From Bacteroidota bacterium (GTDB lineage: Bacteria > Bacteroidota > Bacteroidia > Chitinophagales > Saprospiraceae): 64,000 bases of DNA. The DNA lies in the NCBI GenBank assembly GCA_024642705.1, contig JAHEAQ010000002.1:151124-215123 (forward strand), read 5' to 3'. Positions 19,381 through 28,298 of this stretch are shown in pieces. The position numbers and the translations under genes were made by a program. Positions within the stretch are counted from its first letter, which is position 1, and each line of letters opens with the position of its first letter. A model generated the notes under the pieces. That model was not told where the DNA came from. It saw only the letters and a list, made by a program, of their open reading frames with translations, and made no database searches.

Positions 19381-20448
19381 TCAAGCAATTTCACCACCGC
19401 AGGAACTTCCTGCTCCTGCAGTACATCCATAACAATGTTGATTAACAACTATCGATCTATTTAATAATGCGTCAAAATCGAATTCAGCAATATGCTTTGA
19501 ATGACTTTGAACTTTCAAATCTAGCATCTGATTAAAATCACAATCGTAAATAAAACCATCCCAACTTACTGAAATCATGTTCCTGCACATTAATCCATTG
19601 ATAGTGTGAGGATTAAAAGCTTCAATTAATTTTTCCATATATTCCTTATAATTTCCTGACTCTAAAAGATAATCTAGAAATCTCGATATTGGAAGATTGG
19701 TAATTGCAAATAAATTATTGAAATCAATATCAAATTTTCTTTTCAATTGACGTTTGAATTCTTGTTCTAATTGGTGCTGATCTGACGGGAGAAAAGCACC
19801 TGAAGGATTATAAACTAAATCAAGTTGCAATCCGGATTCTGGTTTTCCATAGCCAACCTCATTCAACATTCGAAGAGATTTTATTGAATCTTCGAAAACT
19901 CCATCGCCTCGCTGGCTATCTGTTCTGGATTTTGAAAAATAAGGTAGTGAAGACACTACTTTTACTTTGTTAGCTGCAAAAAAATCAGGTAGATCTCTAT
20001 ATTTTGGATTTGCCTGTATTATGGTGAGATTGCATCTGTCAATGACTTGAGCACCTAAATTTGAACATTTCTCAACAAACCATTTGAAATTTGGATTCAT
20101 TTCTGGAGCGCCTCCAGTAATATCGACGGTTTTGAATTCATATTTTTTGATGATATCAAGACATAACTCTAATGTCTCTCTATTCATATTTTCTAATTTC
20201 CTGTCAGGCCCTGCATCGACATGACAATGAGCACAAGTTTGGTTGCATAATTTTCCAATATTGAGTTGGAAAATATCTAATGCAAATGGCTTCAATGCTT
20301 GAATATCCAGTGCTTTCAATTGATTTGAAAAAGGCATAAATTCATTGCTCATCAAATCAGAATCATTTAATACTTTCAATTGGAAAAATGAATCTGTTAA
20401 TTCATTTCCACTTGCTTTAAGAGATTTCCCTTTTTGTTTAATTGACAT
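19381..20448 (-). CDS. arsS: radical SAM/Cys-rich protein ArsS, arsenosugar biosynthesis
   Basis: Radical SAM enzyme with the 4Fe-4S cluster motif C68-x3-C72-x2-C75 (CNQTCAHCHVDAG). The following GGAPEMNP matches the SAM-binding segment. The C-terminus carries the Cys-rich tail HCYGCTAGAGSSCGGEIA that defines the ArsS (TIGR04167) family. Some members have selenocysteine there; this one uses Cys with no in-frame UGA. The family is proposed to attach the deoxyadenosyl group of SAM to dimethylarsinous acid on the way to arsenosugars. It lies 8 bp downstream of the peroxidase-like gene on the same strand, clearly an operon. The methyltransferase ArsM is not in the window. Confidence 0.92.
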   Translation of the reverse strand: MSIKQKGKSLKASGNELTDSFFQLKVLNDSDLMSNEFMPFSNQLKALDIQALKPFALDIFQLNIGKLCNQTCAHCHVDAGPDRKLENMNRETLELCLDIIKKYEFKTVDITGGAPEMNPNFKWFVEKCSNLGAQVIDRCNLTIIQANPKYRDLPDFFAANKVKVVSSLPYFSKSRTDSQRGDGVFEDSIKSLRMLNEVGYGKPESGLQLDLVYNPSGAFLPSDQHQLEQEFKRQLKRKFDIDFNNLFAITNLPISRFLDYLLESGNYKEYMEKLIEAFNPHTINGLMCRNMISVSWDGFIYDCDFNQMLDLKVQSHSKHIAEFDFDALLNRSIVVNQHCYGCTAGAGSSCGGEIA

Positions 20449-20456
20449 ATGAAGGT

Positions 20457-20792
20457 TTACATTGACATTTTTTTAACATGGCGCATCATTTGAGTACTAA
20501 AAACTAATGCAGCGCCACTTTTAATGGCTGCAGCAACGTGAACAGCCTCCATCATTTGCTCTTCATCTGCTCCCTTTTCGAGGCATGAGCTTGAATAGGC
20601 ATCTATACAGTATGGGCATTGTACAGTATGAGCTACGGCAAGAGCAATTAAGGATTTTTCTCTTTGAGTTAAAGCACCTTCTTTAAATACCTCATTGTAA
20701 TAACTGAAAAATTTTTTTCCCAATTCTTCTGAAAACTCAGTGATTTTTCCAAAATTCTTTAAATCGTCGTCGTGAAAGTATTTTTCACTCAT
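20457..20792 (-). CDS. arsenosugar-associated peroxidase-like protein (carboxymuconolactone decarboxylase/AhpD fold)
   Basis: A 111-residue AhpD-like helical protein. The redox pair is C59-PY-C62 (VQCPYCIDAYSSSCLEKG), with the downstream His-containing helix EQMMEAVHVAAAIKSGAALVF. This matches the small peroxidase-like family (TIGR04169) repeatedly found beside ArsS. It is the first gene of the two-gene operon. It probably reduces a thiol or arsenical intermediate, but its reaction is not established. The C-terminus RHVKKMSM is basic. Confidence 0.9.
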   Translation of the reverse strand: MSEKYFHDDDLKNFGKITEFSEELGKKFFSYYNEVFKEGALTQREKSLIALAVAHTVQCPYCIDAYSSSCLEKGADEEQMMEAVHVAAAIKSGAALVFSTQMMRHVKKMSM

Positions 20793-20938
20793 TTTTTAAT
20801 TTTTATTAAATATTTAAAATAAATATCTTGCCTTTATTAGTTTACTTTCTAGTAATTAATGCTTTTGTTTACATAATGTTTTCAAATTACAGCAACTTCA
20901 ATATTAAATTGTTTGTTTACGGACAAAAATATGCTTTT

Positions 20939-21481
20939 ATGAGTTCAAATATACGTTGTATAAGTAAAATAGCTGGTTTAATTGTAATATTCATATTATT
21001 AATTGGAACTTTTTCTTCGTGCAAAAATTCCAGAATATCCAAGTTAAGCGAAAGAGAAAGCAAATACGTCGTAAATATAGAAACAAGTGCTGGAGATGAT
21101 ATAGATTACGCCCAGAATGATACTTTGAACTTTATGGCCTTTCCGATGAATGTTGGAGTTTTTAAAGGAAATAAAAATAGAGAGAAAAAAGTATTTATTA
21201 TAGGAAAGAGTATTAAGAAAGGTGAAAAAATTGGTTTTAAACCTTTTGCTTTAGTACAATATGAAGATAGGGATCTTGGTGAATTAACTATCGTTATAGC
21301 GCGCCCTTTAGATTCGGGGTTGGTTACTGCTAAAATTGATAGTTACTTTGAGTTTATAAGTGCATTTTATGGCGTTCAACAAGTTCTTGAAACCTGGATT
21401 AAAAATAGTAAAGGTTATGGTTCAGTTTCTAATATTACTTGGGAAAATGAAATTAAAGCCTTAGATTTTTTAGAAATGTAA
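20939..21481 (+). CDS. lipoprotein related to family I inorganic pyrophosphatase but lacking metal-binding aspartates
   Basis: The start is placed at ATG 20939, giving a lipoprotein signal with lipobox FSSC (Cys28). A non-ATG frame from 20828 only adds a leader. Residues 61-180 follow the order of Bacteroidota lipoprotein pyrophosphatases. NFMAFPMNVGVFKG stands for the family's NYLPYPxNYGFxPxT, KVFIIGKSIKKGEKIGFKPFA for DVFVLGxSxxxGxxVxVKxIG, and VLETWIKNSKGYG with KALDFLE for the final helix region. The catalytic DGDPxD site aligns with KNREKK (79-84), so metal binding and catalysis are probably lost. I infer a non-enzymatic periplasmic or surface pseudoenzyme. Homology is judged by eye only. 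Confidence 0.62.
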   Translation: MSSNIRCISKIAGLIVIFILLIGTFSSCKNSRISKLSERESKYVVNIETSAGDDIDYAQNDTLNFMAFPMNVGVFKGNKNREKKVFIIGKSIKKGEKIGFKPFALVQYEDRDLGELTIVIARPLDSGLVTAKIDSYFEFISAFYGVQQVLETWIKNSKGYGSVSNITWENEIKALDFLEM

Positions 21482-21488
21482 TCTTTTT

Positions 21489-22763
21489 ATGATTTTCTGT
21501 GTTAATTCCTTTATGAATTCAATTATTCAGAAAATACATTGTGTGGATAGTCCAAAATCGGTGATAGAAAAAGAACAATTAAAAACAGATTTTAATTCAG
21601 TTATTACCTACAAGGCTTTCAAAAATCTGGACGTCATTCGCAGTGAATGGAGAGTATTAACTAATGGACTTTCTATTTTTTTTTCTTACGAGTTTTTAAA
21701 AGCTGTTGAAAATTGTCCTCCCTCCGGCTTGCAAAATCGATACTTAATTTGTTACAAGAATGATATTCCGTATGGTATATTGTGTATTCAGCTGAAGGCT
21801 TTTCGAGCACAAGAAAGCATACAATTCAAGAAAAAATCAGGTGTTTTTAATAGTGTTTCGAACTCTATAAAAGGAGGTTTTTCTAAACTCATTAATTTAG
21901 AAGGTTTAGTTTGTGGCTCCGTTCTTTTGACAGGGAATTACGCATATCATTTTTTAGATGACACGATTACTCACAAAGATTCATTTCTCCTTGCGGAAAA
22001 ATTAATAGAAGATTATAGACAGGAACTGAATCAAAATGGTCATAATATTAATATTACTTTCCTTAAGGATTTCTACGCAAATAAAAAGTTAGAAAATCAC
22101 AATATCAACGAAAGTAAATTCAAAGAATTTTCAGTTCAACCAAATATGATTCTTAAGATCAAACCTGAATGGAAAAAATATGAAGATTATTTAAATGCAT
22201 TTCAATCTAAATATAGAGTAAGGGCAAAAAGAGCAAGAAAAAAATTGGAGGGGATCGAAAGAAAAGAGCTAGATTTTGTCGATATCAAAAAATATAATGT
22301 TGAAATTTATAATTTATATAGAAATATAGTTGATAATATAAACTTCAATTTGTTTTTACTTAATGAAGATTATTTCAGTGAATTGAAAAAGCAGTTAAAA
22401 GAAAAGTTTAGGTTGTTCGCCTATTTTAAAGATGACAGGATGATTGCTTTTTATACATGTATTGACAATGATACGGAAATGAATGCACATTTTTTGGGAT
22501 ATAACCCTTCTGAGAATCAAGAACATCAGTTGTATCTTAATAGTTTGTATGATATGGTAGAATTGTCCTTAATGTATAATTTCAAAACAATCAATTTTTC
22601 AAGAACTGCTATGGAAATAAAAAGTTCTGTCGGTGCAGAACCTCAGGATATGTATTGTTATTTGAAACACCAGAATAAAATTGTCAATTTAGGAGTTGCA
22701 AAAATAGTAGATGTGCTGAATCCTACAGAAGAATGGACACCAAGAAATCCGTTTAAAGATTAA
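21489..22763 (+). CDS. GNAT-fold acyltransferase of the FemAB/peptidogalycan-like group
   Basis: About 424 residues, or 416 if ATG 21513 is used; no signal decides between them. There is no signal peptide. The N-terminal part includes FSYEFLKAVENCPP. The C-terminal half carries the typical features of this superfamily: SKYRVRAKRARKK, NIVDNINFNLFLLNEDYF, LFAYFKDDRMIAFYTCID, NAHFLGYNPSENQEHQLYLN and TINFSRTAMEIKSSVGAEP. Relatives transfer amino acids or acyl groups, but the substrate here is unknown. It starts 7 bp after the pyrophosphatase-like gene, probably as an operon. Its stop codon overlaps the stop of the convergent putative anti-sigma gene (shared bases 22760-22763). Confidence 0.75.
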   Translation: MIFCVNSFMNSIIQKIHCVDSPKSVIEKEQLKTDFNSVITYKAFKNLDVIRSEWRVLTNGLSIFFSYEFLKAVENCPPSGLQNRYLICYKNDIPYGILCIQLKAFRAQESIQFKKKSGVFNSVSNSIKGGFSKLINLEGLVCGSVLLTGNYAYHFLDDTITHKDSFLLAEKLIEDYRQELNQNGHNINITFLKDFYANKKLENHNINESKFKEFSVQPNMILKIKPEWKKYEDYLNAFQSKYRVRAKRARKKLEGIERKELDFVDIKKYNVEIYNLYRNIVDNINFNLFLLNEDYFSELKKQLKEKFRLFAYFKDDRMIAFYTCIDNDTEMNAHFLGYNPSENQEHQLYLNSLYDMVELSLMYNFKTINFSRTAMEIKSSVGAEPQDMYCYLKHQNKIVNLGVAKIVDVLNPTEEWTPRNPFKD

Positions 22764-23386
22764 ATTTCAGAAATCTTTTTGAAAAAAGAATTTTTGTATT
22801 CGGAAAGAAAATTTGAATTAGTTAATTGCAACCCTTTTTCATCAAGATTTAATTCTAAAGATTTTCCTTCCATAGATTTAAATTCTAAAGCAGTACCGTT
22901 GGTGGATTCTAGAATAAAATTTGGAGAACTTTCCAAATCAAAAATCAACATATATTGATAGTTCTCAAATAATATATTAAAATTGATAATGCCATCTGGT
23001 GACTGATAGTTTCCAACAATATTGACAAGGTTTTTTGAGGTTGGAGTTTTGTGGTAAGCCTTATTTATGGTATATAAACTCGATGTATTAAAGAATTTGT
23101 TTCCGTCATTTTGTAAATCTTCTAAAATAAAAGATGAAAAGCTTTCATTTGATACAAATCGATCAGGAACATGGTTTGTAAGATAATGATTCAGAAATGA
23201 AACCACGCTTACCAATATAATACCAATGGCTGCAACAGAAACATATTTGTACCATTGGAGTTTTTTCACTTTTTTACGGTGATCCATTCTTTCTTCTAAG
23301 ATATACCACAAATTATCTTTTGGCTCTTCATCGAAAAGATCCTTATTTTCCTGAAATTGAGTAAATAATTCTTTCTTATTTTCCAT
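22760..23386 (-). CDS. putative anti-sigma factor / single-pass membrane protein partner of the ECF sigma factor
   Basis: A 208-residue protein with a soluble N-terminus (about 1-42, including DEEPKDNLWYILEERMDHRKK), one transmembrane helix (about 45-68) and an extracytoplasmic remainder that includes FNILFENYQYMLIFDLESSPNF. It begins 2 bp after the sigma-factor stop. This position and topology are typical of anti-sigma factors in Bacteroidota. No zinc-binding HxxxCxxC (ZAS) motif is present and no FecR domain is evident. The regulatory role is inferred from context. Confidence 0.68.
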   Translation of the reverse strand: MENKKELFTQFQENKDLFDEEPKDNLWYILEERMDHRKKVKKLQWYKYVSVAAIGIILVSVVSFLNHYLTNHVPDRFVSNESFSSFILEDLQNDGNKFFNTSSLYTINKAYHKTPTSKNLVNIVGNYQSPDGIINFNILFENYQYMLIFDLESSPNFILESTNGTALEFKSMEGKSLELNLDEKGLQLTNSNFLSEYKNSFFKKISEI

Positions 23387-23388
23387 AT

Positions 23389-23934
23389 CTATGATACTTT
23401 TTCGTCAAAGTCTTTTTTTTTGAGATATTCCTGCATTTTCTTTTTTGCAAGAATTAATTGTGATTTTGATGTGTTTATGCTGATATTAAGCAAATCTGCA
23501 ATTTCTCTATGTTTATAACCTTCTAGTACGTAAAGATTGAAAATTGTCCTATAACCGGTTGGCAATTCTTCAATCATAAATTTCAACTCTTCAACAGCAA
23601 GCTGATCTAAAATTAATGGTTGCTCTGGTTGATCTAATTGAGTCCATTCCGCCATTAATTTTAGTTTTTTATGTTTTCTAATATGCATTAAAGCCTCATT
23701 CACCATGATTCTTTTCATCCAACCTTCGAAACTACCTTCACCCTTATAATTTTTGATATTATCAAAAATCTTAAACATTCCTTCAAGAAATACGTCTTCA
23801 GCATCTTGTTGATTAGATAAATATCTTTTGCAAATCCCTAATAGTAATGGACTATATTTATTATAAAGCGCTTTTTGCGCTTCCCTATTCCCGGATTTGC
23901 ATTGCTTTATAATATTATTTAAGTCCAAAGGCAT
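23389..23934 (-). CDS. ECF-type RNA polymerase sigma factor
   Basis: 181 residues, the usual ECF size. Region 2 contains AEDVFLEGMFKIFDNIKNYKGEGSF followed by GWMKRIMVNEALMHIRK, and region 4 contains LPTGYRTIFNLYVLEGYKHREIADLLNISINTSKSQLILAKKKM. It should direct RNA polymerase to an alternative set of promoters. It is followed directly by a single-pass membrane protein that is its likely anti-sigma. No SusC/FecA-type receptor is adjacent, so the signal is unknown. Confidence 0.94.
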   Translation of the reverse strand: MPLDLNNIIKQCKSGNREAQKALYNKYSPLLLGICKRYLSNQQDAEDVFLEGMFKIFDNIKNYKGEGSFEGWMKRIMVNEALMHIRKHKKLKLMAEWTQLDQPEQPLILDQLAVEELKFMIEELPTGYRTIFNLYVLEGYKHREIADLLNISINTSKSQLILAKKKMQEYLKKKDFDEKVS

Positions 23935-24053
23935 ATTTTGAAATTGTTAAATTGTCTAATCCACATTTCATGTTTAAAGATGCAAAATTTAACAAAAATG
24001 GTGGGCTAATGTTATATTTTCATCAATATTCATTTTTGAATACAATATTTACA

Positions 24054-24061
24054 TAAATTTG
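24054..24061 (+). promoter_or_regulatory. minus-7 box (TAAATTTG) upstream of lysA
   Basis: A TAnnTTTG match 19 bp before the lysA ATG. A TTTG lies at 24035-24038, giving a rather short 15-bp spacer. Confidence 0.5.
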
Positions 24062-24080
24062 TGCCCTAAAATAAAATTTG

Positions 24081-25310
24081 ATGGAGCTAATTGATGGAAA
24101 GTATTTGTTAAGTAATGGAATTGATCCTTTAGAACTTGGAAAAGAACATGGGTTGCCTCTTTATATCTATGATTCTGCTATTATTAAACGACAAATAGAT
24201 CGTTTCAATAATGCATTTTCTGTAAATAAAATGACTTTGAATTATGCTTGTAAGTCTTTAACCAATATAAACATATTGAAATTGATGCGCAATTGGGGAA
24301 TGGGACTAGATGCTGTCTCTATTCAAGAGGTCAGACTTGGGTTGCATGCTGGATTTAAGCCTCAAGAAATTTTGTATACACCAAACTGTGTTTCTTTGGA
24401 AGAAATTGCGCTAGCTGTAGACTTAGGTGTTAAAATTAACATTGACAATATTTCTATTTTAGAACAATTTGGCGACCATTATCCTAAATATCCTGTTTGT
24501 ATTAGATTGAACCCACATGTTATGGCAGGTGGTAACTCCAAAATAAGCACAGGCCATATAGATTCTAAATTTGGAATTTCTATCCATCAACTGCCTCACG
24601 TTCATAGAATTATTGAAACCTATAAATTAAATGTGGAAGGTTTGCATATGCATACAGGAAGTGAGATCCTTGATACAGAAGTTTATTTAAGAGTTGCAGA
24701 CATTCTTCTCGAAAAGGCTCGAGAATTCAAAGATTTAAAATTTATAGATTTTGGTTCTGGATTCAAAGTTTCGTACAAAAATGATGGAATTGAAACGGAT
24801 ATGGAGGAATTAGGGCAGGAGCTAAGTTTGAAGTTTAATGATTTTTGTAAATCTTATGGCAGAGATTTAACTTTAGTTTTTGAACCTGGAAAATTCTTAG
24901 TTAGCGAATGTGGGTATTTTTTAACTAGAGTGAATGTTGTCAAACAGACTACTTCAAATGTTTTTGCAGGAGTAGATTCTGGATTAAATCACTTGATAAG
25001 ACCGATGTTTTATCAAGCATACCATAATATAACAAATATTTCTAAAACAGAAGGTCGCAAGAGAATTTATACGGTAGTTGGATATATTTGTGAAACCGAT
25101 ACTTTTGGGGTGAATCGAAAAATGACAGAAATTTCAGAAGGTGATGTTCTTTGTTTTCATAATGCAGGAGCCTATTGCTACATGATGTCATCAAATTATA
25201 ATTCTAGGTTTAGACCAGCTGAAGTTTTGGTTCATGAAGGTAAATCTTATTTGATAAGAGAACGTGAAACTATGGCCGATTTATTGAAAGGACAAATTAC
25301 TGCCATTTAA
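24081..25310 (+). CDS. lysA: diaminopimelate decarboxylase
   Basis: PLP-dependent decarboxylase of meso-diaminopimelate, the last step of lysine synthesis. Of two adjacent candidates (TTG 24078, ATG 24081) the ATG is taken, giving 409 residues. PLP-binding Lys58 lies in NYACKSLTNI. Next come the alanine-racemase-type barrel motifs GMGLDAVSIQEVRLGLHAGF, GLHMHTGSEI and FIDFGSGFKVSY, and then EPGKFLVSECGYFL. The C-terminal substrate loop has CETDTFG and GAYCYMMSSNYNSRFRPAEV. It is monocistronic. The call rests on the LysA-type C-terminus; carboxynorspermidine decarboxylase is a less likely alternative. Confidence 0.94.
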   Translation: MELIDGKYLLSNGIDPLELGKEHGLPLYIYDSAIIKRQIDRFNNAFSVNKMTLNYACKSLTNINILKLMRNWGMGLDAVSIQEVRLGLHAGFKPQEILYTPNCVSLEEIALAVDLGVKINIDNISILEQFGDHYPKYPVCIRLNPHVMAGGNSKISTGHIDSKFGISIHQLPHVHRIIETYKLNVEGLHMHTGSEILDTEVYLRVADILLEKAREFKDLKFIDFGSGFKVSYKNDGIETDMEELGQELSLKFNDFCKSYGRDLTLVFEPGKFLVSECGYFLTRVNVVKQTTSNVFAGVDSGLNHLIRPMFYQAYHNITNISKTEGRKRIYTVVGYICETDTFGVNRKMTEISEGDVLCFHNAGAYCYMMSSNYNSRFRPAEVLVHEGKSYLIRERETMADLLKGQITAI

Positions 25311-25624
25311 TAAAAGGAATTATTTTCTTTCTAGTCATTTTAAAGTGAAATATTCCTAAATTTCAGGTAATTATTTTTCTAATCAATACGAAAAGATCTA
25401 GTGACTTTCTTTTTTTATCATGCAGCAAAATGGAGTCATAGTTATTTTGTTAAAATTCGATTAATTGCAATTTTAATAATATAGATTTCATGCCTTCTAT
25501 TTTTATTTCTATCTACGTAAAAATGAAATAAACGCGTATTTTATTTGGTTCGTCTATCTATTTTGAATTCTTCCTTATATTTGCATCTTTTATTGATTTA
25601 TTTTCATTTAAAACACGAAAAAAC
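25311..25624. other. 314-bp intergenic region holding the valS promoter
   Basis: No ORF or RNA gene is recognisable. The only signal is a TATATTTG minus-7 box at 25576-25583. No T-box or other amino-acid leader was evident, and none is expected in Bacteroidota. Confidence 0.5.
25576..25583 (+). promoter_or_regulatory. minus-7 box (TATATTTG) upstream of valS
   Basis: A perfect TAnnTTTG, 41 bp before the GTG start. No well-spaced TTTG minus-33 element was found (the nearest, 25544-25547, is 28 bp away). Confidence 0.5.
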
Positions 25625-28261
25625 GTGAGCATATCATCTAGATACAATCCAGCAGAAACCGAGGATAAATGGTACAGTCATTGGGAGGAAAAAGGATATT
25701 TTCATTCTGTTCCTGACGACAGAGAACCTTTTTCAATTGTCATTCCACCTCCAAACGTTACTGGAGTACTTCATATGGGGCATATGTTGAACAACACGAT
25801 TCAAGATATTCTAATTAGAAAGGCAAAGCTGGATGGTAAAAATGCTTGTTGGGTTCCTGGAACTGATCATGCATCGATTGCAACTGAAGCGAAAGTTGTG
25901 AGGATGTTACGCGAGCAAGGTATTAAAAAATCTGATTTAACTAGAGATGAATTTCTAGGATATGCTTGGGAATGGAAAGAAAAATATGGAGGTATTATTT
26001 TAAAACAACTTAGAAAACTTGGAGCTTCATGTGATTGGGAAAGGACTGCATTTACAATGGACGAGGAGAGGTCTGAAGCAGTCATCAAAGTCTTTGTTGA
26101 TTTATACAAAAAAGGAAAATTATACCGAGGGCTCAGAATGGTAAATTGGGATCCAGAAGCCCAAACTGTGTTGTCTAATGAAGAAGTAATTTACAAAGAT
26201 GAAAATTCCCATATTTATCATATTCGTTATCAGATAGAAGGAACTCAAAATGAGTTTGTAACAATAGCCACAACTCGTCCTGAAACTATTTTAGGAGATT
26301 CAGCTATTGCTGTACATCCAGAAGATCCAAGATTTACGCAATTAAAAGGTAAAAAAGCTTTGGTCCCATTAATTAACAGATCTATTCCAATAATTTTCGA
26401 TGATTATGTGGAACGAGAATTTGGAACAGGAGCTCTAAAAGTAACCCCAGCGCACGATGTAAATGATTATGAAATAGGGAAACGTCATGGTTTAGAAGTA
26501 ATTGAAATATTGAATGATGATGCCACTTTGAATGAAAAGGGCGAACTGGACCACTATATTGGAATGAGTAGATTCAAAGTGAGAACTGAGATTATTAAGG
26601 AATTAGAAAATAGTGGAAATTTAGTTGAAATTAAAGATTATACCCATAATGTTGGTAGATCAGAAAGGACAAATTCAGTTGTTGAACCAAAACTTTCGCT
26701 TCAATGGTATGTAAATATGAAATCCATTGCAAAGCCTGCATTGGATGCTGTGGTAACGGATGAAATTGAATTCTTCCCGAAAAATCAAAAGAATATTTAC
26801 AAGCATTGGATGGAAAATATTCGGGATTGGTGTATTTCCAGGCAACTTTGGTGGGGACATAGAATTCCAGCATATTACATAGAAGACCAAGTATTTGTTG
26901 CTGAAACAGCTGATGAAGCGTTACAACAAGCACAAAAAGCGACGGGAAACAGCGCCCTGAAACTTGATGATTTGAAGCAAGATGAAGACGTTTTGGATAC
27001 TTGGTTCTCCTCTTGGTTATGGCCAATGTCTGTGTTTGATGAATTTTCAACCAAAAAGGAAATTGATTATTACTACCCAACCAGCGTATTAGTTACAGGT
27101 TGGGATATTATATTTCTTTGGGTAGCTCGAATGATTATGTCAGGTTATGAATGGAAAAATAAAAGGCCATTTGACCAGGTATATTTTACGGGGATGGTTA
27201 AAGATAAACAGAGAAGAAAAATGAGCAAGCAATTGGGTAATTCACCTGATGCTTTGAAACTTATTGAAGATTTTGGTGCTGATGGTGTAAGATATGGTAT
27301 GTTATCGAGTTCACCTGCTGGGGGCGATTTGTTATTTGATGAAAAATTGTGTGAACAAGGTAGGAATTTTAGCAATAAAATATGGAATGCATTAAGATTG
27401 TTGAAAAATCTTGAAGTTGACGACACACTGCCGACTCCTTTGGAGAATAAATTGGCCATTCAGTGGTTTGAACAAAAGAAATCTGCCATTCTAGTCGAAA
27501 TAAAAGAAAACTTTGCTCAATATAGATTATCAGAAGCATTGGTTACCATTTATAGTTTTATATGGAATGATTTCTGTTCTTGGTATTTGGAAATGATTAA
27601 GCCAGAATATGAGCAGGCAATTGATAAATTTACTTTAGATAAAACCATTGAAATATTTTCTGATTTATGTTTGATGTTACATCCGTTTATGCCATTTGTA
27701 ACAGAAGAAATTTGGCATCAATTGAAAGCCAGAAATGAAGGGGATGATTGTATGGCAGGACATTGGCCTAAAGCTGAAGATTTTGATGAAAATTTGATAG
27801 ACAAAGTTGAAAAAGCAAAAGATGTTATTACAAAAATAAGAGATGTAAGAAACAAGAATAGTATAAAAAATAAAGAAGAGCTATCGGTTTTAGTAGAAAA
27901 AGCAAAAGGTTCAGAAGAGTTATTCGCCTTAGAAGGAATAAAAGAAATCTGTATCAAAATGGCTAATCTATTAGATATAAAATGGTTAGAAGAGGAGCCT
28001 AAAAATAGCGTTTCCTTCTTATCAGGAACAGAAAAATATTACGTTGAAATTGACCAAGATATTGATATAGAAGCAGAGCGTGATAGGATTATGAAAGAGT
28101 TGGAATATGCCAAGGGTTTCATTATTTCTGTGGAGAAGAAATTAGGAAATGAAAGATTTGTTGGTAGTGCCCCAGCTCATGTCGTAGAAAATGAAAGGAA
28201 CAAATTAGAAGATGGAAAAGAAAGGATTAGGATATTGGAGGAGAGCCTTAATAATTTATAA
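25625..28261 (+). CDS. valS: valyl-tRNA synthetase
   Basis: Class I synthetase charging tRNA-Val, 878 residues. The start is GTG (SSRYNPAETEDKWYSHWEEKGYF is the conserved N-terminus). The class I HIGH motif reads HMGH in PPPNVTGVLHMGHMLN. The editing domain shows TTRPETILGDSAIAVHPEDPR and GTGALKVTPAHDVNDYEIG. The KMSKS loop reads KMSKQLGNSPD, a substitution I recall from other Bacteroidota. An anticodon-binding domain follows (about 610-750) and a C-terminal tRNA-binding coiled coil (about 805-875) ends the protein. It converges on the NUDIX gene. Confidence 0.97.
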   Translation: MSISSRYNPAETEDKWYSHWEEKGYFHSVPDDREPFSIVIPPPNVTGVLHMGHMLNNTIQDILIRKAKLDGKNACWVPGTDHASIATEAKVVRMLREQGIKKSDLTRDEFLGYAWEWKEKYGGIILKQLRKLGASCDWERTAFTMDEERSEAVIKVFVDLYKKGKLYRGLRMVNWDPEAQTVLSNEEVIYKDENSHIYHIRYQIEGTQNEFVTIATTRPETILGDSAIAVHPEDPRFTQLKGKKALVPLINRSIPIIFDDYVEREFGTGALKVTPAHDVNDYEIGKRHGLEVIEILNDDATLNEKGELDHYIGMSRFKVRTEIIKELENSGNLVEIKDYTHNVGRSERTNSVVEPKLSLQWYVNMKSIAKPALDAVVTDEIEFFPKNQKNIYKHWMENIRDWCISRQLWWGHRIPAYYIEDQVFVAETADEALQQAQKATGNSALKLDDLKQDEDVLDTWFSSWLWPMSVFDEFSTKKEIDYYYPTSVLVTGWDIIFLWVARMIMSGYEWKNKRPFDQVYFTGMVKDKQRRKMSKQLGNSPDALKLIEDFGADGVRYGMLSSSPAGGDLLFDEKLCEQGRNFSNKIWNALRLLKNLEVDDTLPTPLENKLAIQWFEQKKSAILVEIKENFAQYRLSEALVTIYSFIWNDFCSWYLEMIKPEYEQAIDKFTLDKTIEIFSDLCLMLHPFMPFVTEEIWHQLKARNEGDDCMAGHWPKAEDFDENLIDKVEKAKDVITKIRDVRNKNSIKNKEELSVLVEKAKGSEELFALEGIKEICIKMANLLDIKWLEEEPKNSVSFLSGTEKYYVEIDQDIDIEAERDRIMKELEYAKGFIISVEKKLGNERFVGSAPAHVVENERNKLEDGKERIRILEESLNNL

Positions 28262-28298
28262 TGATTAATATTAGAAGGGGTTTAGATCCAATGCACGT

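Noticed and set aside
19381-20448. Possible selenocysteine in ArsS
   Set aside because: The C-terminal tail reads through with cysteine codons and ends at a normal stop; no in-frame UGA precedes a SECIS-like hairpin.
26631-27080. 149-codon antisense frame inside valS
   Set aside because: It lies fully inside a highly conserved synthetase gene and its sequence has no protein-like domain; it is a shadow of valS codon usage.
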